Shown: positions 8,777-16,497, counted from the stretch's first letter. The stretch is 40,007 nucleotides of DNA from SIG575 sp964474295 (GCA_964474295.1 CAYYRN010000016.1:1-40007), one strand, 5' to 3'. Numbers and translations are program-made. Notes: generated by a model not told the origin, from the letters alone.

Positions 8777-8862
8777 TATTACACCTCTGAAAGAGGGTTA
8801 TTTTTTTGTGCCCTTTTGTGAGGGAGGCTAATTCTTATATCCGGTAAAATGGAGGTGCCGTC

Positions 8863-9012
8863 ATGAGAGTAAAAATCACACTTGCTTGCACTGAATGTAA
8901 ACAGCGCAACTACAACACAATGAAAAACAAAAAGAACACCCCGGACAGGTTGGAGATGAACAAGTACTGCAGATTCTGCAAGAAACACACTCTCCACCGC
9001 GAAACAAAATAA
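8863..9012 (+). CDS. rpmG: Ribosomal protein bL33
   Basis: A 49-residue protein of the 50S subunit. It begins MRVKITLACTECKQRNY and contains two CxxC pairs (CTEC and CRFC), so it is the zinc-binding (C+) form of L33. The KNTPDRLEMNKYCRFC segment is typical of the family. GGAGGT lies 7 bases before the ATG. It is followed by secE and nusG, the standard Firmicutes order. It is too short to stand out in a long-ORF search but is intact. No zinc-independent second copy lies in this window. Confidence 0.97.
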   Translation: MRVKITLACTECKQRNYNTMKNKKNTPDRLEMNKYCRFCKKHTLHRETK

Positions 9013-9027
9013 GCGGGAGGTAGTAAG

Positions 9028-9375
9028 ATGTCAAAGCACGATAAGTCGGAAGCTGCTGCAAAGGTTGAAAAAGCCAAAAAGGTTAAGGAAAAATCTCCTA
9101 AAGCCAAAAAAGGCAACATCTTTGCTCGTATTGGTAAAACAATAAAAAGCTTTGTAAAAGACTTCCGTGGCGAAACAAAGAAAATTGTTTGGCCCGGAGC
9201 AAAAGAAGTCATCAAAAGCACAGGCGTAGTTTTGCTTGCCGTGGCTGTAATCGGTGCGGGTATCTGGCTTGCAGACTGGCTCTTGTCCCTCGGCGTGGAC
9301 GGAGTTATGAATCTTGCGGAAAAATACGGAAAATCAGCCGGAAGCACGGCTGCAAATCTGTTCATTTCTCTTTGA
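9028..9375 (+). CDS. secE: Preprotein translocase subunit SecE
   Basis: Small essential subunit of the SecYEG translocon. At 115 residues it is longer than the minimal single-helix SecE (about 60) because of a Lys/Ala/Glu-rich N-terminal extension of about 45 residues and a longer C-terminus. The conserved core is visible: the amphipathic helix FVKDFRGETKKIVWPGAKEV followed by one transmembrane helix (TGVVLLAVAVIGAGIWLADWLL). GGGAGG precedes the ATG. It sits between rpmG and nusG, and nusG starts 14 bases after the stop. Confidence 0.95.
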   Translation: MSKHDKSEAAAKVEKAKKVKEKSPKAKKGNIFARIGKTIKSFVKDFRGETKKIVWPGAKEVIKSTGVVLLAVAVIGAGIWLADWLLSLGVDGVMNLAEKYGKSAGSTAANLFISL

Positions 9376-9389
9376 TAGGAGGAGAATAG

Positions 9390-9947
9390 ATGTCCGCTAA
9401 TTCAAAATGGTATGTGGTTCATACCTATTCAGGTTACGAAAATAAGGTAGCAACTAATATCGAAAAAGTCGTTGATAACCGTAAAATGCACGATCAGATT
9501 TTTGAAGTAAAAATCCCGACCGAAACGGTTACGGAAATCAAGGACGATAAGAAAAGAGAAATCGAAAGAAAAATTTTCCCCGGATATGTTCTCGTAAAAG
9601 TTGCTGTTACTTATGATGATGACGATCAACCCTCGATGTCTGACGATGCTTGGTATGTTATTCGTCACACAAGAGGTGTTACGGGTTTTGTAGGCCCTGA
9701 CAGCAAACCCACACCCCTTTCAAACGAAGAGGTGCTTAAACTCGGTGTTGAAAAACACACGGTTGAGGTTAGCTATGAGGTCGGTGACCTTGTTAATATC
9801 ATCGATGGTATTTTCGATGGTTTTTCAGGCGTCGTTGAAGAAATCGATACCGAAAACAATGTTGTTAAGGTTACGGTTTCGGCTTTGTTCGGCAAAGAAA
9901 CACTCGTTGAGATGGAACTCGACCAGGTTGAAGTTGCCGAAGATTAA
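9390..9947 (+). CDS. nusG: Transcription termination/antitermination protein NusG
   Basis: A 185-residue transcription elongation factor that binds RNA polymerase and couples it to ribosomes or Rho. The N-terminal NGN domain begins WYVVHTYSGYENKVATNIE and contains the RKIFPGYVLVKV strand and WYVIRHTRGVTGFVG. The C-terminal KOW domain is visible as VGDLVNIIDGIFDGFSGVVEEID. There is a modest loop insertion (about residues 73-85, DDDDQPSMSD) within the NGN domain, as in many Firmicutes. Ribosome binding site AGGAGG lies 8 bases upstream. It belongs to the rpmG-secE-nusG unit; rplK follows after a structured 123-base gap. Confidence 0.97.
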   Translation: MSANSKWYVVHTYSGYENKVATNIEKVVDNRKMHDQIFEVKIPTETVTEIKDDKKREIERKIFPGYVLVKVAVTYDDDDQPSMSDDAWYVIRHTRGVTGFVGPDSKPTPLSNEEVLKLGVEKHTVEVSYEVGDLVNIIDGIFDGFSGVVEEIDTENNVVKVTVSALFGKETLVEMELDQVEVAED

Positions 9948-9951
9948 TTTT

Positions 9952-10049
9952 GATAATTTACGGGTTTCCCGTTAAATTATGCACAGGACGCTTTAACTGT
10001 GTCCGACGTGGGAGGAGCGAAAATTTATCTCATCGCCCCGCAATACCAC
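9952..10049 (+). promoter_or_regulatory. Structured leader before rplK
   Basis: Three predicted RNA structures fill the gap. The first is a long stem (about 9953-9980, one bulge). The second is a pair of overlapping alternatives (CACAG/CTGTG or GGAC/GTCC, 9982-10004). The third is an element running from CGTGGGAGGA (10007) to ATACCAC (ends 10049), closed by GTGG/CCAC. A similar GTGGGAGGA...ACCAC element lies before rplA. L1-type autoregulation of the L11-L1 transcript is known in bacteria; assigning these as L1 sites is an inference. Confidence 0.45.
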
Positions 10050-10070
10050 ATAATTTTGGAGGTGCAAACA

Positions 10071-10496
10071 ATGGCTCAAAAGGTAGTAGGCTTTATTAAG
10101 CTTCAGATTCCTGCCGGAAAAGCAACACCGGCTCCGCCGGTTGGTCCCGCTCTTGGTCAGCATGGTGTTAACATCATGGCTTTCACTAAGGAGTTCAACG
10201 AAAGAACAAAGAATGATATGGGACTTATCATTCCGGTTGTAATCACGGTTTATGCAGACCGTACATTCTCATTCGTTACAAAAACCCCCCCTGCAGCAGT
10301 TCTTATCAAAAAGGCTTGCGGTATCGACAGCGGTTCGGGTGTTCCGAATAAGACAAAGGTCGCAACAATCACAAAAGAACAGATCCAAAAGATCGCAGAG
10401 CAGAAAATGCCCGACTTGAACGCTTCGGATGTTGAATCAGCTATGAGCATGATCGCAGGTACAGCTCGTTCAATGGGTGTAACAGTAGTAGATTAA
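10071..10496 (+). CDS. rplK: Ribosomal protein uL11
   Basis: A 141-residue protein of the 50S GTPase-associated centre that binds 23S rRNA and the thiostrepton site. The start MAQKVVGFIKLQIPAGKATP and the proline-rich GKATPAPPVGPALGQHGVNI are diagnostic. The C-terminal rRNA-binding domain includes VESAMSMIAGTARSMGVTV. I chose ATG 10071 after GGAGG rather than an upstream in-frame GTG at 9999, since the family always starts here and the earlier sequence is RNA leader. rplA follows after 52 bases that contain another possible regulatory element. Confidence 0.98.
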   Translation: MAQKVVGFIKLQIPAGKATPAPPVGPALGQHGVNIMAFTKEFNERTKNDMGLIIPVVITVYADRTFSFVTKTPPAAVLIKKACGIDSGSGVPNKTKVATITKEQIQKIAEQKMPDLNASDVESAMSMIAGTARSMGVTVVD

Positions 10497-10504
10497 TGCT
10501 CCCC

Positions 10505-10532
10505 CGTGGGAGGAAAAATCCGATTTAACCAC
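10505..10532 (+). promoter_or_regulatory. Conserved-looking RNA element before rplA
   Basis: CGTGGGAGGA at 10505-10514 and AACCAC ending at 10532 can close a short stem with an inner GGA/TCC pair. It resembles the element at 10007-10049. Inferred candidate for L1 feedback control. Confidence 0.4.
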
Positions 10533-10548
10533 TATTGGGAGGTAAATT

Positions 10549-11241
10549 ATGAAACACGGAAAAAAATATGTTGACGGCGCAAAGCTGATTGACAGAACAA
10601 AACTTTATGAAACAGAAGAAGCTCTTGACATTGCCGTCAAGACTGCAACTGCTAAATTTGACGAAACTGTTGAAGTTCATGTACGTCTCGGTGTTGACTC
10701 ACGTCACGCTGACCAGCAGGTTAGAGGCGCTGTAGTTCTCCCCAACGGAACAGGTAAGACAGTTCGTGTAGCTGTTTTCGCTAAAGGCGATGACGCTAAG
10801 GCTGCTGAGGAAGCAGGTGCCGAAGTTGTAGGCGCAGAAGACCTCGTAGCAAAAATTCAGGGCGAAGGCTTTATGGATTTCGACGTTGCAATCGCAACAC
10901 CCAATATGATGGGTCTTGTTGGTCGTCTCGGTAAGGTTCTCGGTCCCCGCGGACTTATGCCCAGCCCCAAGGCAGGTACGGTTACTCCTGACGTTGCAAA
11001 GGCTGTTGCCGAAGCAAAAGCAGGTAAAATCGAATACCGTCTTGACAAAACAAACATCATCCATTGCCCCATCGGTAAGGCATCTTTCGGTGTTGAAAAG
11101 CTTCAGGAAAACTTCAACGTTCTTCTTGATGCAATCGTTAAGGCAAAACCCGAAGCAACAAAAGGTCAGTACATCCGTTCATGTGCCGTTGCTTCAACAA
11201 TGGGCCCCGGCATTAAAATCAATCCCGGTAAGCTCGGCTGA
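10549..11241 (+). CDS. rplA: Ribosomal protein uL1
   Basis: A 230-residue 50S protein that forms the mobile L1 stalk at the E site and commonly represses its own operon by binding mRNA. The N-terminus MKHGKKYVDGAKLIDR is followed by EALDIAVKTATAKFDETVEVHVRLGVD. The conserved region GKVLGPRGLMPSPKAGTVT lies in domain II, and the end is KGQYIRSCAVASTMGPGIKI. GGGAGG precedes the ATG by 8 bases. It is the last gene before a new promoter at 11260 that drives rplJ-rplL. No clear terminator separates it from that promoter. Confidence 0.98.
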   Translation: MKHGKKYVDGAKLIDRTKLYETEEALDIAVKTATAKFDETVEVHVRLGVDSRHADQQVRGAVVLPNGTGKTVRVAVFAKGDDAKAAEEAGAEVVGAEDLVAKIQGEGFMDFDVAIATPNMMGLVGRLGKVLGPRGLMPSPKAGTVTPDVAKAVAEAKAGKIEYRLDKTNIIHCPIGKASFGVEKLQENFNVLLDAIVKAKPEATKGQYIRSCAVASTMGPGIKINPGKLG

Positions 11242-11259
11242 TTTTACGGCAAAATACTG

Positions 11260-11288
11260 TTGACAAAACGATTGTTTTGTAGTAAAAT
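11260..11288 (+). promoter_or_regulatory. Promoter of rplJ-rplL
   Basis: TTGACA (11260-11265), exact 17-base spacer, TAAAAT (11283-11288). The transcript would begin near 11295, at the L10 leader. Confidence 0.8.
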
Positions 11289-11299
11289 TTAATATGTCA

Positions 11300-11412
11300 T
11301 CTGAGCCGAAGACAGCAGGTGCCTTTTAAGGTATAATGTTTTTAACGCCTGCCCAGGTAAGGAACAGCTCTTTCAGAGTATTTATGTCCCTTTCCCGTCT
11401 TTCGGGAAAGGG
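11300..11412 (+). ncRNA. Ribosomal protein L10 leader with terminator
   Basis: The leader carries the hallmark CCGAAGACAGCAGGTGCC and the pairing partner CGCCTGCCCAGG of the Firmicutes L10 leader, which binds L10-L12 and represses rplJ-rplL. It ends in a perfect 10-bp stem (11388-11397 with 11403-11412) followed by TTTAATTTTT, a convincing attenuator. rplJ begins 64 bases further on. Confidence 0.85.
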
Positions 11413-11476
11413 TTTAATTTTTACCAAAATCCTTGGCTCTCAGATATATATAATCTTTCAGGAGGTGAAATCTTAG

Positions 11477-12004
11477 ATGCCAAGTGTTGCTGTATTAGAA
11501 CAGAAAAAGAAGATTGTTGCCGATTTGACAAATGATATTGCCGAATCTTGCACAGGTGTTGTCGTTGACTACAAGGGTATTAACGTTGCCGACGATACAC
11601 AGCTTCGTAAAGAACTCAGAGAAGCAGGTGTAAAATACACCGTTGTTAAAAACACACTTCTCAAGCTTGCTATTAAAGGTACAAGCCTTGAAGCTATGTC
11701 AGATTGCCTTGAAGGCACAACTGCCATTGCCACTTGTAAGGAAGACTATGTTGCCGCTGCCAGAATCCTCAGCAAATATGCTGCAAAGGATAAGGATAAG
11801 TTCAACATCAAGTCTGGTTACCTTGACGGCGAAATCATCAGCCTTGATAAGATTGACAGTCTTGCAAAACTTCCCTCAAGAGACGTATTGCTTGCAACTG
11901 TTTGCAATGTTTTCAATGCTCCCATCGCATCTTTCGCTCGCGCTGTTCAGGCTATTGTCGACAAGCAGGGTGAAGCTCCCGCAGCAGAAGAAGCTGCTGA
12001 ATAA
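11477..12004 (+). CDS. rplJ: Ribosomal protein uL10
   Basis: A 175-residue protein forming the base of the 50S stalk and carrying L7/L12 dimers on its C-terminal helix. The family pattern is clear: VLEQKKKIVADLTNDIAESCTGVVVDYKGINV, then LRKELREAGVKYTVVKNTLLKLA, and FARAVQAIVDKQG at the L12-binding helix. The Ala/Glu-rich tail APAAEEAAE is usual. GGAGGT lies 10 bases before the ATG at 11477. It is controlled by the L10 leader and co-transcribed with rplL 62 bases downstream. Confidence 0.98.
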   Translation: MPSVAVLEQKKKIVADLTNDIAESCTGVVVDYKGINVADDTQLRKELREAGVKYTVVKNTLLKLAIKGTSLEAMSDCLEGTTAIATCKEDYVAAARILSKYAAKDKDKFNIKSGYLDGEIISLDKIDSLAKLPSRDVLLATVCNVFNAPIASFARAVQAIVDKQGEAPAAEEAAE

Positions 12005-12066
12005 TTAACGCTCAAAAGAGCAAAAAAATTTACTATTACTATATTATTAATTGGAGGAAATTTAAA

Positions 12067-12444
12067 ATGGCATCAGATAAAATCAATGCAATTGTAGAAG
12101 AACTCAAAGTTCTTACAGTTCTCGAGCTTTCAGAACTCGTTAAAGCAGTAGAAGAAGAATTCGGCGTATCCGCAGCAGCTGCAGTAGCAGTAGCAGCTCC
12201 CGCAGAAGGCGGCGCAGCAGCAGCTGAAGAGAAAACAGAGTTTGACGTTGTTCTTGCAGAAGTCGGTTCAGAAAAAATCAAGGTTATCAAGGCTGTTCGT
12301 GAAATCACAGGTCTTGGCCTTGCAGAAGCAAAAGCTATCGTTGACGGCGCTCCCAAAACTCTCAAAGAAGCAGTTTCTAAGGAAGATGCTGAAGCAGCAA
12401 AAGCTAAACTTGAAGAAGTTGGCGCAAAGGTTGAACTTAAATAA
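12067..12444 (+). CDS. rplL: Ribosomal protein bL12 (L7/L12)
   Basis: A 125-residue stalk protein that recruits translation GTPases. The N-terminal dimerisation domain is visible (INAIVEELKVLTVLELSELV), followed by an Ala/Gly-rich hinge (residues about 37-58). The C-terminal factor-binding domain includes KIKVIKAVREITGLGLAEAK and ends AKLEEVGAKVELK. GGAGG precedes the ATG. Codon use is strongly biased (GCA/GCT, CTT), as expected for a highly expressed gene. A strong terminator follows at once; the rpoB and rpoC genes that usually come next in Firmicutes are absent here. Confidence 0.98.
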   Translation: MASDKINAIVEELKVLTVLELSELVKAVEEEFGVSAAAAVAVAAPAEGGAAAAEEKTEFDVVLAEVGSEKIKVIKAVREITGLGLAEAKAIVDGAPKTLKEAVSKEDAEAAKAKLEEVGAKVELK

Positions 12445-12460
12445 GTTTATACTTACCGAT

Positions 12461-12498
12461 AAAAAAACGAGCCTTGTCAGTTCAAGGCTCGTTTTTTT
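12461..12498. terminator. Bidirectional terminator after rplL
   Basis: A perfect 16-bp stem with a 6-base loop; the core is ACGAGCCTTG with seven A on the left and seven T on the right, so it works on both strands. It also serves the convergent lipoprotein gene, whose stop codon lies just beyond it. Confidence 0.93.
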
Positions 12499-12501
12499 CG
12501 T

Positions 12502-12969
12502 TCATTTAACAACGGTAATTTTTATTTCTTCGCATTTGTAATTATATTCTTTATCGTAATCTTTCCCGTCAATTTTAAAAGACGAAGAAGTTTTTATAAC
12601 ATATTCCCCTGCCTCGTTCGGAACAAAATCAACATATTTTTCAGCTTGTCCGTTCGGTGCAATATCGATTTCCTTAACCTCCGAGGATGAAGTGCTGACG
12701 GCATTTTTATCCGAATTTTTTACAACGTACAAAGAAATCAGCTCATCAGAATATTTCAAATTAAAGCTTTTGGCGGAGGAATTTTTCAGAATTGCTTTGT
12801 AAGTTACTTTTTCACCGACTTTGACCGTTGATTGAGCAAAATCCATTATCAAAGAAAAAGTATCTTCTTTCGGGGGATTGGTTTTCGGTGTGCAGGAAGT
12901 AAAAATGAATACAAATGAAATGACGGCTAAAAACACAGCTAAGCTTTTTCTAAAAATTTTGTTTCGCAT
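12502..12969 (-). CDS. Lipoprotein with BsuPI/Ig-like domain
   Basis: A 155-residue predicted lipoprotein: charged start MRNKIFRKS, hydrophobic stretch, and lipobox FTSC with Cys 26. The mature part is a single beta-rich domain (TVKVGEKVTYKAILKNSS ... PNEAGEYVIKTSS) whose layout resembles the BsuPI/Ig-like fold used for protein-protein contacts; the family assignment is tentative. The start at 12969 is preceded by AAGGAGA; a longer frame to 13011 lacks a site. It lies downstream of, and in the same direction as, the FN3-like paralogs, with its own promoter. Function unknown. Confidence 0.75.
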   Translation of the reverse strand: MRNKIFRKSLAVFLAVISFVFIFTSCTPKTNPPKEDTFSLIMDFAQSTVKVGEKVTYKAILKNSSAKSFNLKYSDELISLYVVKNSDKNAVSTSSSEVKEIDIAPNGQAEKYVDFVPNEAGEYVIKTSSSFKIDGKDYDKEYNYKCEEIKITVVK

Positions 12970-12999
12970 AAAAATTCTCCTTGCGTTTGTTATGAATAG

Positions 13000-13028
13000 A
13001 TAATACCACAAAGTGAAAATTATTTCAA
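13000..13028 (-). promoter_or_regulatory. Promoter of the BsuPI-like lipoprotein gene
   Basis: Minus strand TTGAAA (13023-13028), 17-base spacer, TATTAT (13000-13005). Confidence 0.6.
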
Positions 13029-13090
13029 TTTAATTCTAAATCCAATTTTTATCATATGTTAATACGGTCAGATTGTCATCTGCAAATTTA

Positions 13091-13127
13091 AACGGAGCTG
13101 TAAAACATAGGGTTCAACAGCTCCGTT
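13091..13127 (-). terminator. Terminator after the first FN3-like gene
   Basis: An 11-bp perfect stem (13091-13101 with 13117-13127) holds a 15-base loop. T-rich sequence flanks it on both strands. It shares the core GGAGCTGTAAAA with the hairpin at 30119-30154. Confidence 0.7.
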
Positions 13128-13167
13128 GTTTTTATTTAACTTTTAACGTTTCGGTTAAAATTCTTTA

Positions 13168-14847
13168 TTAAAGGTTTGTTATCAAATCATCAACCAAATC
13201 GTCGAGTTCCCTTATTGCATTTGCAATGTCGGAATCCGTAACCGTTGTGTCACTTATAAGTGCCAACGCTGTGTTTACGGCATTAAGAGCATCATTAACG
13301 CTTTTAACATCCGATTTGTAAGCATCGTACTTACTGTATTCTGTTTCGTATTTTTCAAGAAGAAGCTTTGCGTTTTCAAGGCTCGATTTTGCACCGGTGA
13401 GTTGCTTCTTTGCGTTTTTAATCAGCTCATCTCTCTTGTCCGTTGAACCCTTGGCATCCTCAAGTAATTTTCCTGCATTTGTGATTGCCTCAAATCCCGA
13501 TTTTGCATCTGAAACGATTGATTCGACATCCTTGTCGAAATCGAGTTCGGGACAGTTAACCTTAATTTCCGCTGAAATTTCCTTATAATCGGCGTGCTGA
13601 ACTTTCAAAACGCCCGAACCTGCGGCAAGTCTTGAAATTACAAACACGATTGAAGTGTCTGTTGATTTTTTTTCATCAATAGAGTAAATAAACTTTGCTT
13701 TTTTCAGGAAAGCCTCATAAGCTTCATCATTCTTAATAAGAAGCTCGGTAATTTCCGTTCCGTCAATGAAAAATCTTAAATCATCTGCGGTCATACCCTT
13801 TAAATTAAGCTTAACCGTTATTTCTTCGTAGTAATCTTTGAAAGTAATTTCAGTCGGTTCAAATTCCGCTTCGGGAAGTGTCTGATAATTTATAACCTTT
13901 ACAGACTTTGCGGGATTACTTGCTTTTGTTTTTCCGCTTACGGTTTTATACGATTTTACGGTGTAATAGTAAACTTTTCCTTCTTCGACATCCGTGTCAA
14001 CGTAACCTGTTTTGTTGTTGCTTGTGGTTATTTCGATTTTCGTCCACGTTTGTGCTTTGCCGGTTGTGCTTTTGTAAATGTAATAGCCTGCCGTTCCGGG
14101 AACCTTGTCGAATGTAAGGTAAATTCCGTCCGACTTTGCGGTTGCAGTGAGGTTTTGCGGCACGGCAACATCCATAATAACCATCTTGTATGCTTTTGAT
14201 ACGGATGTGTATGTGTTTTCGCCTATTGTCTTAAATACTTTAATGCAATAGTAGTATGTTTTGCCGATTTCGACAGCGGTATGTGTGAATGAACCTGCTG
14301 CGTTGCTGTTTACGGTTTTAATTCTTTTCCAGCTACCCGATTTACCGGTAGTGCTTGTGTAAATAATAAATCCTGTGGCATCGCTTCTCTTATCCCACTT
14401 CATAACAACGCCTTTACCGCCGTTGCCGCAAAGCGAGAAAGAGGGTTTTGCAAGAACGGTTTTAACGGTGTGCTTTCCGCTCATATCGGAAATGTATGTT
14501 GTGCCGTCTTTTTCCTTGTAGTAAGCCTTTACCGTGTAAACATATGTCTTGTTCGGAGCAACCGTCTTATCTGTGTAAGAAGTTGCGCCTGCTTTTGTTG
14601 TGGCAAGCTTCTTCCAAGTTCCGGCTTTACCGGTGCTACTTCTGTAAACCAAAAACTGAAGCTCGTCATCATCATGTTCTTCCCACTTGACTGTTACGGA
14701 TGTACACGTTGCACTTATGCTTTTGAATTTAGGTGCCTCGTCGATATGTATTGTTTCTGCGGCAAATGCGGTAAGTCCCGAAAAAGCCGTAAGAACCGTG
14801 ACAAGAACCATTACGATACTTATTATCGAAAATAATTTTTTCTTCAT
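13168..14847 (-). CDS. Secreted FN3-like repeat protein, paralog A
   Basis: A 559-residue secreted protein. A signal peptide (residues 1-30, ending AFA-A) is followed by three fibronectin-III-like modules. Each has the signature TGKA-xx-TWKK, at residues 71, 166 and 261, which gives an exact 95-residue period. Each module also has a VYTVK/YYYTVKSY strand. An Ig-like region with no clear name follows (about 330-435), then a helical, Lys/Leu/Asp-rich C-terminal domain (about 440-559) likely to form a bundle or coiled coil. There is no LPXTG anchor. The ATG at 14847 follows GGAG by 8 bases. The upstream neighbour encodes a paralog of the same architecture. A role in the cell envelope or in carbohydrate/host-surface contact is inferred only. 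Confidence 0.85.
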   Translation of the reverse strand: MKKKLFSIISIVMVLVTVLTAFSGLTAFAAETIHIDEAPKFKSISATCTSVTVKWEEHDDDELQFLVYRSSTGKAGTWKKLATTKAGATSYTDKTVAPNKTYVYTVKAYYKEKDGTTYISDMSGKHTVKTVLAKPSFSLCGNGGKGVVMKWDKRSDATGFIIYTSTTGKSGSWKRIKTVNSNAAGSFTHTAVEIGKTYYYCIKVFKTIGENTYTSVSKAYKMVIMDVAVPQNLTATAKSDGIYLTFDKVPGTAGYYIYKSTTGKAQTWTKIEITTSNNKTGYVDTDVEEGKVYYYTVKSYKTVSGKTKASNPAKSVKVINYQTLPEAEFEPTEITFKDYYEEITVKLNLKGMTADDLRFFIDGTEITELLIKNDEAYEAFLKKAKFIYSIDEKKSTDTSIVFVISRLAAGSGVLKVQHADYKEISAEIKVNCPELDFDKDVESIVSDAKSGFEAITNAGKLLEDAKGSTDKRDELIKNAKKQLTGAKSSLENAKLLLEKYETEYSKYDAYKSDVKSVNDALNAVNTALALISDTTVTDSDIANAIRELDDLVDDLITNL

Positions 14848-14877
14848 TTCTGCATCTCCTTTATGTTTTGTAATTAT

Positions 14878-14906
14878 ATAATATCACCGTATTTAAAAAT
14901 TTTCAA
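14878..14906 (-). promoter_or_regulatory. Promoter of FN3-like paralog A
   Basis: Minus strand TTGAAA (14901-14906), 17-base spacer, TATTAT (14878-14883). It lies just past the stop codon of paralog B, so paralog A can be transcribed separately. Confidence 0.55.
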
Positions 14907-14913
14907 TAAATTT

Positions 14914-16497
14914 TTAAATAACTCCCGCTTTTTTCAAAATTGCATTAAGACTGTTTATGATTGTGGAAATGGCAGCATTGTTCACGGTATCTTCGTTAAT
15001 AAACGAATTTATTATTTCCACAAATGACATAAGGCTCTTAATCAATTCGTCATCATTGCTGTAATCGCCGTATTTTTGTGCAAGCTCGTAAGCTTTTTCA
15101 AGCAAAGCGGAAGCTTCCTTGATTTTTTCCGTACCCTTCTTGATAAGGTTTGCCTTTTCGATTTCGGATATTCCGTCTTTTTGCGAATCCGAGAAAGCCT
15201 TCAACGCTTCCGAGAAGCACTCGTATGCTTCTGAAAGGTATTGCTTAGCCTGGATGTAATCGTCATCAAGGTCAAGCTTTTCGGCAGTAATACCTATTGT
15301 TACATCGGCATCGGGATAGTTGTCGTAATAAACTCTCAATGTAGTTTCGCCCGCACCTACTCTTGTAACCGAAAGGTCTATTGTGTTGCCGTTCCAATTG
15401 CCCCAAACCGCAGCCGCAACCGTCGGGTCGGCAATTTCAAATTTGAGCGTATCGTATTTCGGAGCGCCGTCAACGTAAATTCTTACCGTCTGCTTTTCGA
15501 GAAGCTCGCTGAAAACGATTTCGTTTACGGAAAGATTGATTGTAAGAGAACCTCTTTTGCAGGTTTCGCAAATGGCGGATGCCGGCTTGCTTGCGTAAGT
15601 AACGCCGTCAAGCACCTTATACGATTTTACCGTATAGTAGTAATCAACACCGTTTACAACATCCGTATCGACATAGGAGAGTGTGTTGTTGCTTGTGGTA
15701 ACAGCAATTTTCTTCCACGTTTTGGCTTCGCCCGTAAAGCTTCTGTAAATAATGTAGCCTTTCGTTCCCGCAACCTTGTTGTATGTAATTTCCATACCGT
15801 CGGAGCGTGCGTTAACCTCGAAATTCTGCGGTACGGCAACATCGCTTATTACCTTTTTATATGCCTTTGAAGATGAGCTGTAATAATTTTTGTCATTTAC
15901 CGTTTTATAAGACTTTATGCAATAATAATATGTTTCACCGATTTTTACCTTTGTGTCGGTGAAAGAACCGGCTTTGTTGTTTTTAACGGTTTTGATTTTT
16001 TCCCATGAACCGGCTTTGCCCGTTCTGCTGCGATAAATTATAACGCCCGAAATATCCTTTCGAGCATCCCATTTCATAAGCACGCCCGTGCCGCAGTTTC
16101 CGAAAAACGAAAACGACGATTTTGAAACAGCAGTGGTTACCTTCCATTTGGGAGCGCTTTCCGAAACGACCGTAATGCCATCTGCTTTATAGTAAGATTT
16201 AACGGTATAGTAGTAAGTTTTTGTCGGTGTTACCGTTTTGTCGGTATAGTACATAGCGTCGGTAACGGCAATTTTTTTCCACGTTTTAGCCTTACCCGTA
16301 TCGCTTCTGTAAACATAAAATCCCGTAACTTCGCCGTTTTGGTCATACCAATCAAGTCTGACCGTAGTTGCCGTAGCTTTGATATCCGTTATTTCGGGCG
16401 GATAATAATATGCGTGGGCGGTCATACCGGCAAAAGTCGAAAGAATAACCGCAATAACAAGAACCGCACTGATTACCGAAAGAAATTTCTTTTTCAA
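14914..16497 (-). CDS. Secreted FN3-like repeat protein, paralog B
   Basis: A 527-residue secreted protein with the same layout as its downstream neighbour. It has a signal peptide (ending MTAHA), then three fibronectin-III-like modules with TGKAKTWKKI, TGKAGSWEKI and TGEAKTWKKI near residues 67, 159 and 255. An Ig-like segment (VNEIVFSELLEKQTVRIYVDG onward) and a C-terminal helical domain of about 130 residues follow. Module 2 of both proteins shares the KSFSFFGN/KPSFSLCGN opening and an MKWD strand, which shows the duplication was of a whole gene. The start is probably TTG at 16497, 8 bases after AGGAG; the ATG inside that site is out of frame. There is no anchor motif. Function unknown. 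Confidence 0.83.
   Translation of the reverse strand: MKKKFLSVISAVLVIAVILSTFAGMTAHAYYYPPEITDIKATATTVRLDWYDQNGEVTGFYVYRSDTGKAKTWKKIAVTDAMYYTDKTVTPTKTYYYTVKSYYKADGITVVSESAPKWKVTTAVSKSSFSFFGNCGTGVLMKWDARKDISGVIIYRSRTGKAGSWEKIKTVKNNKAGSFTDTKVKIGETYYYCIKSYKTVNDKNYYSSSSKAYKKVISDVAVPQNFEVNARSDGMEITYNKVAGTKGYIIYRSFTGEAKTWKKIAVTTSNNTLSYVDTDVVNGVDYYYTVKSYKVLDGVTYASKPASAICETCKRGSLTINLSVNEIVFSELLEKQTVRIYVDGAPKYDTLKFEIADPTVAAAVWGNWNGNTIDLSVTRVGAGETTLRVYYDNYPDADVTIGITAEKLDLDDDYIQAKQYLSEAYECFSEALKAFSDSQKDGISEIEKANLIKKGTEKIKEASALLEKAYELAQKYGDYSNDDELIKSLMSFVEIINSFINEDTVNNAAISTIINSLNAILKKAGVI

Noticed and set aside
15241..15870. 209-aa plus-strand frame inside FN3-like paralog B
   Set aside because: Shadow of a repeat protein on the other strand; Cys/Tyr/Asn-rich with no start signal.
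13168..16497. Repeats in the FN3-like genes as a CRISPR array
   Set aside because: The repeats are degenerate, about 285 bases long and in frame in two coding regions; they encode protein modules. No CRISPR-like short regular repeats occur in the window.
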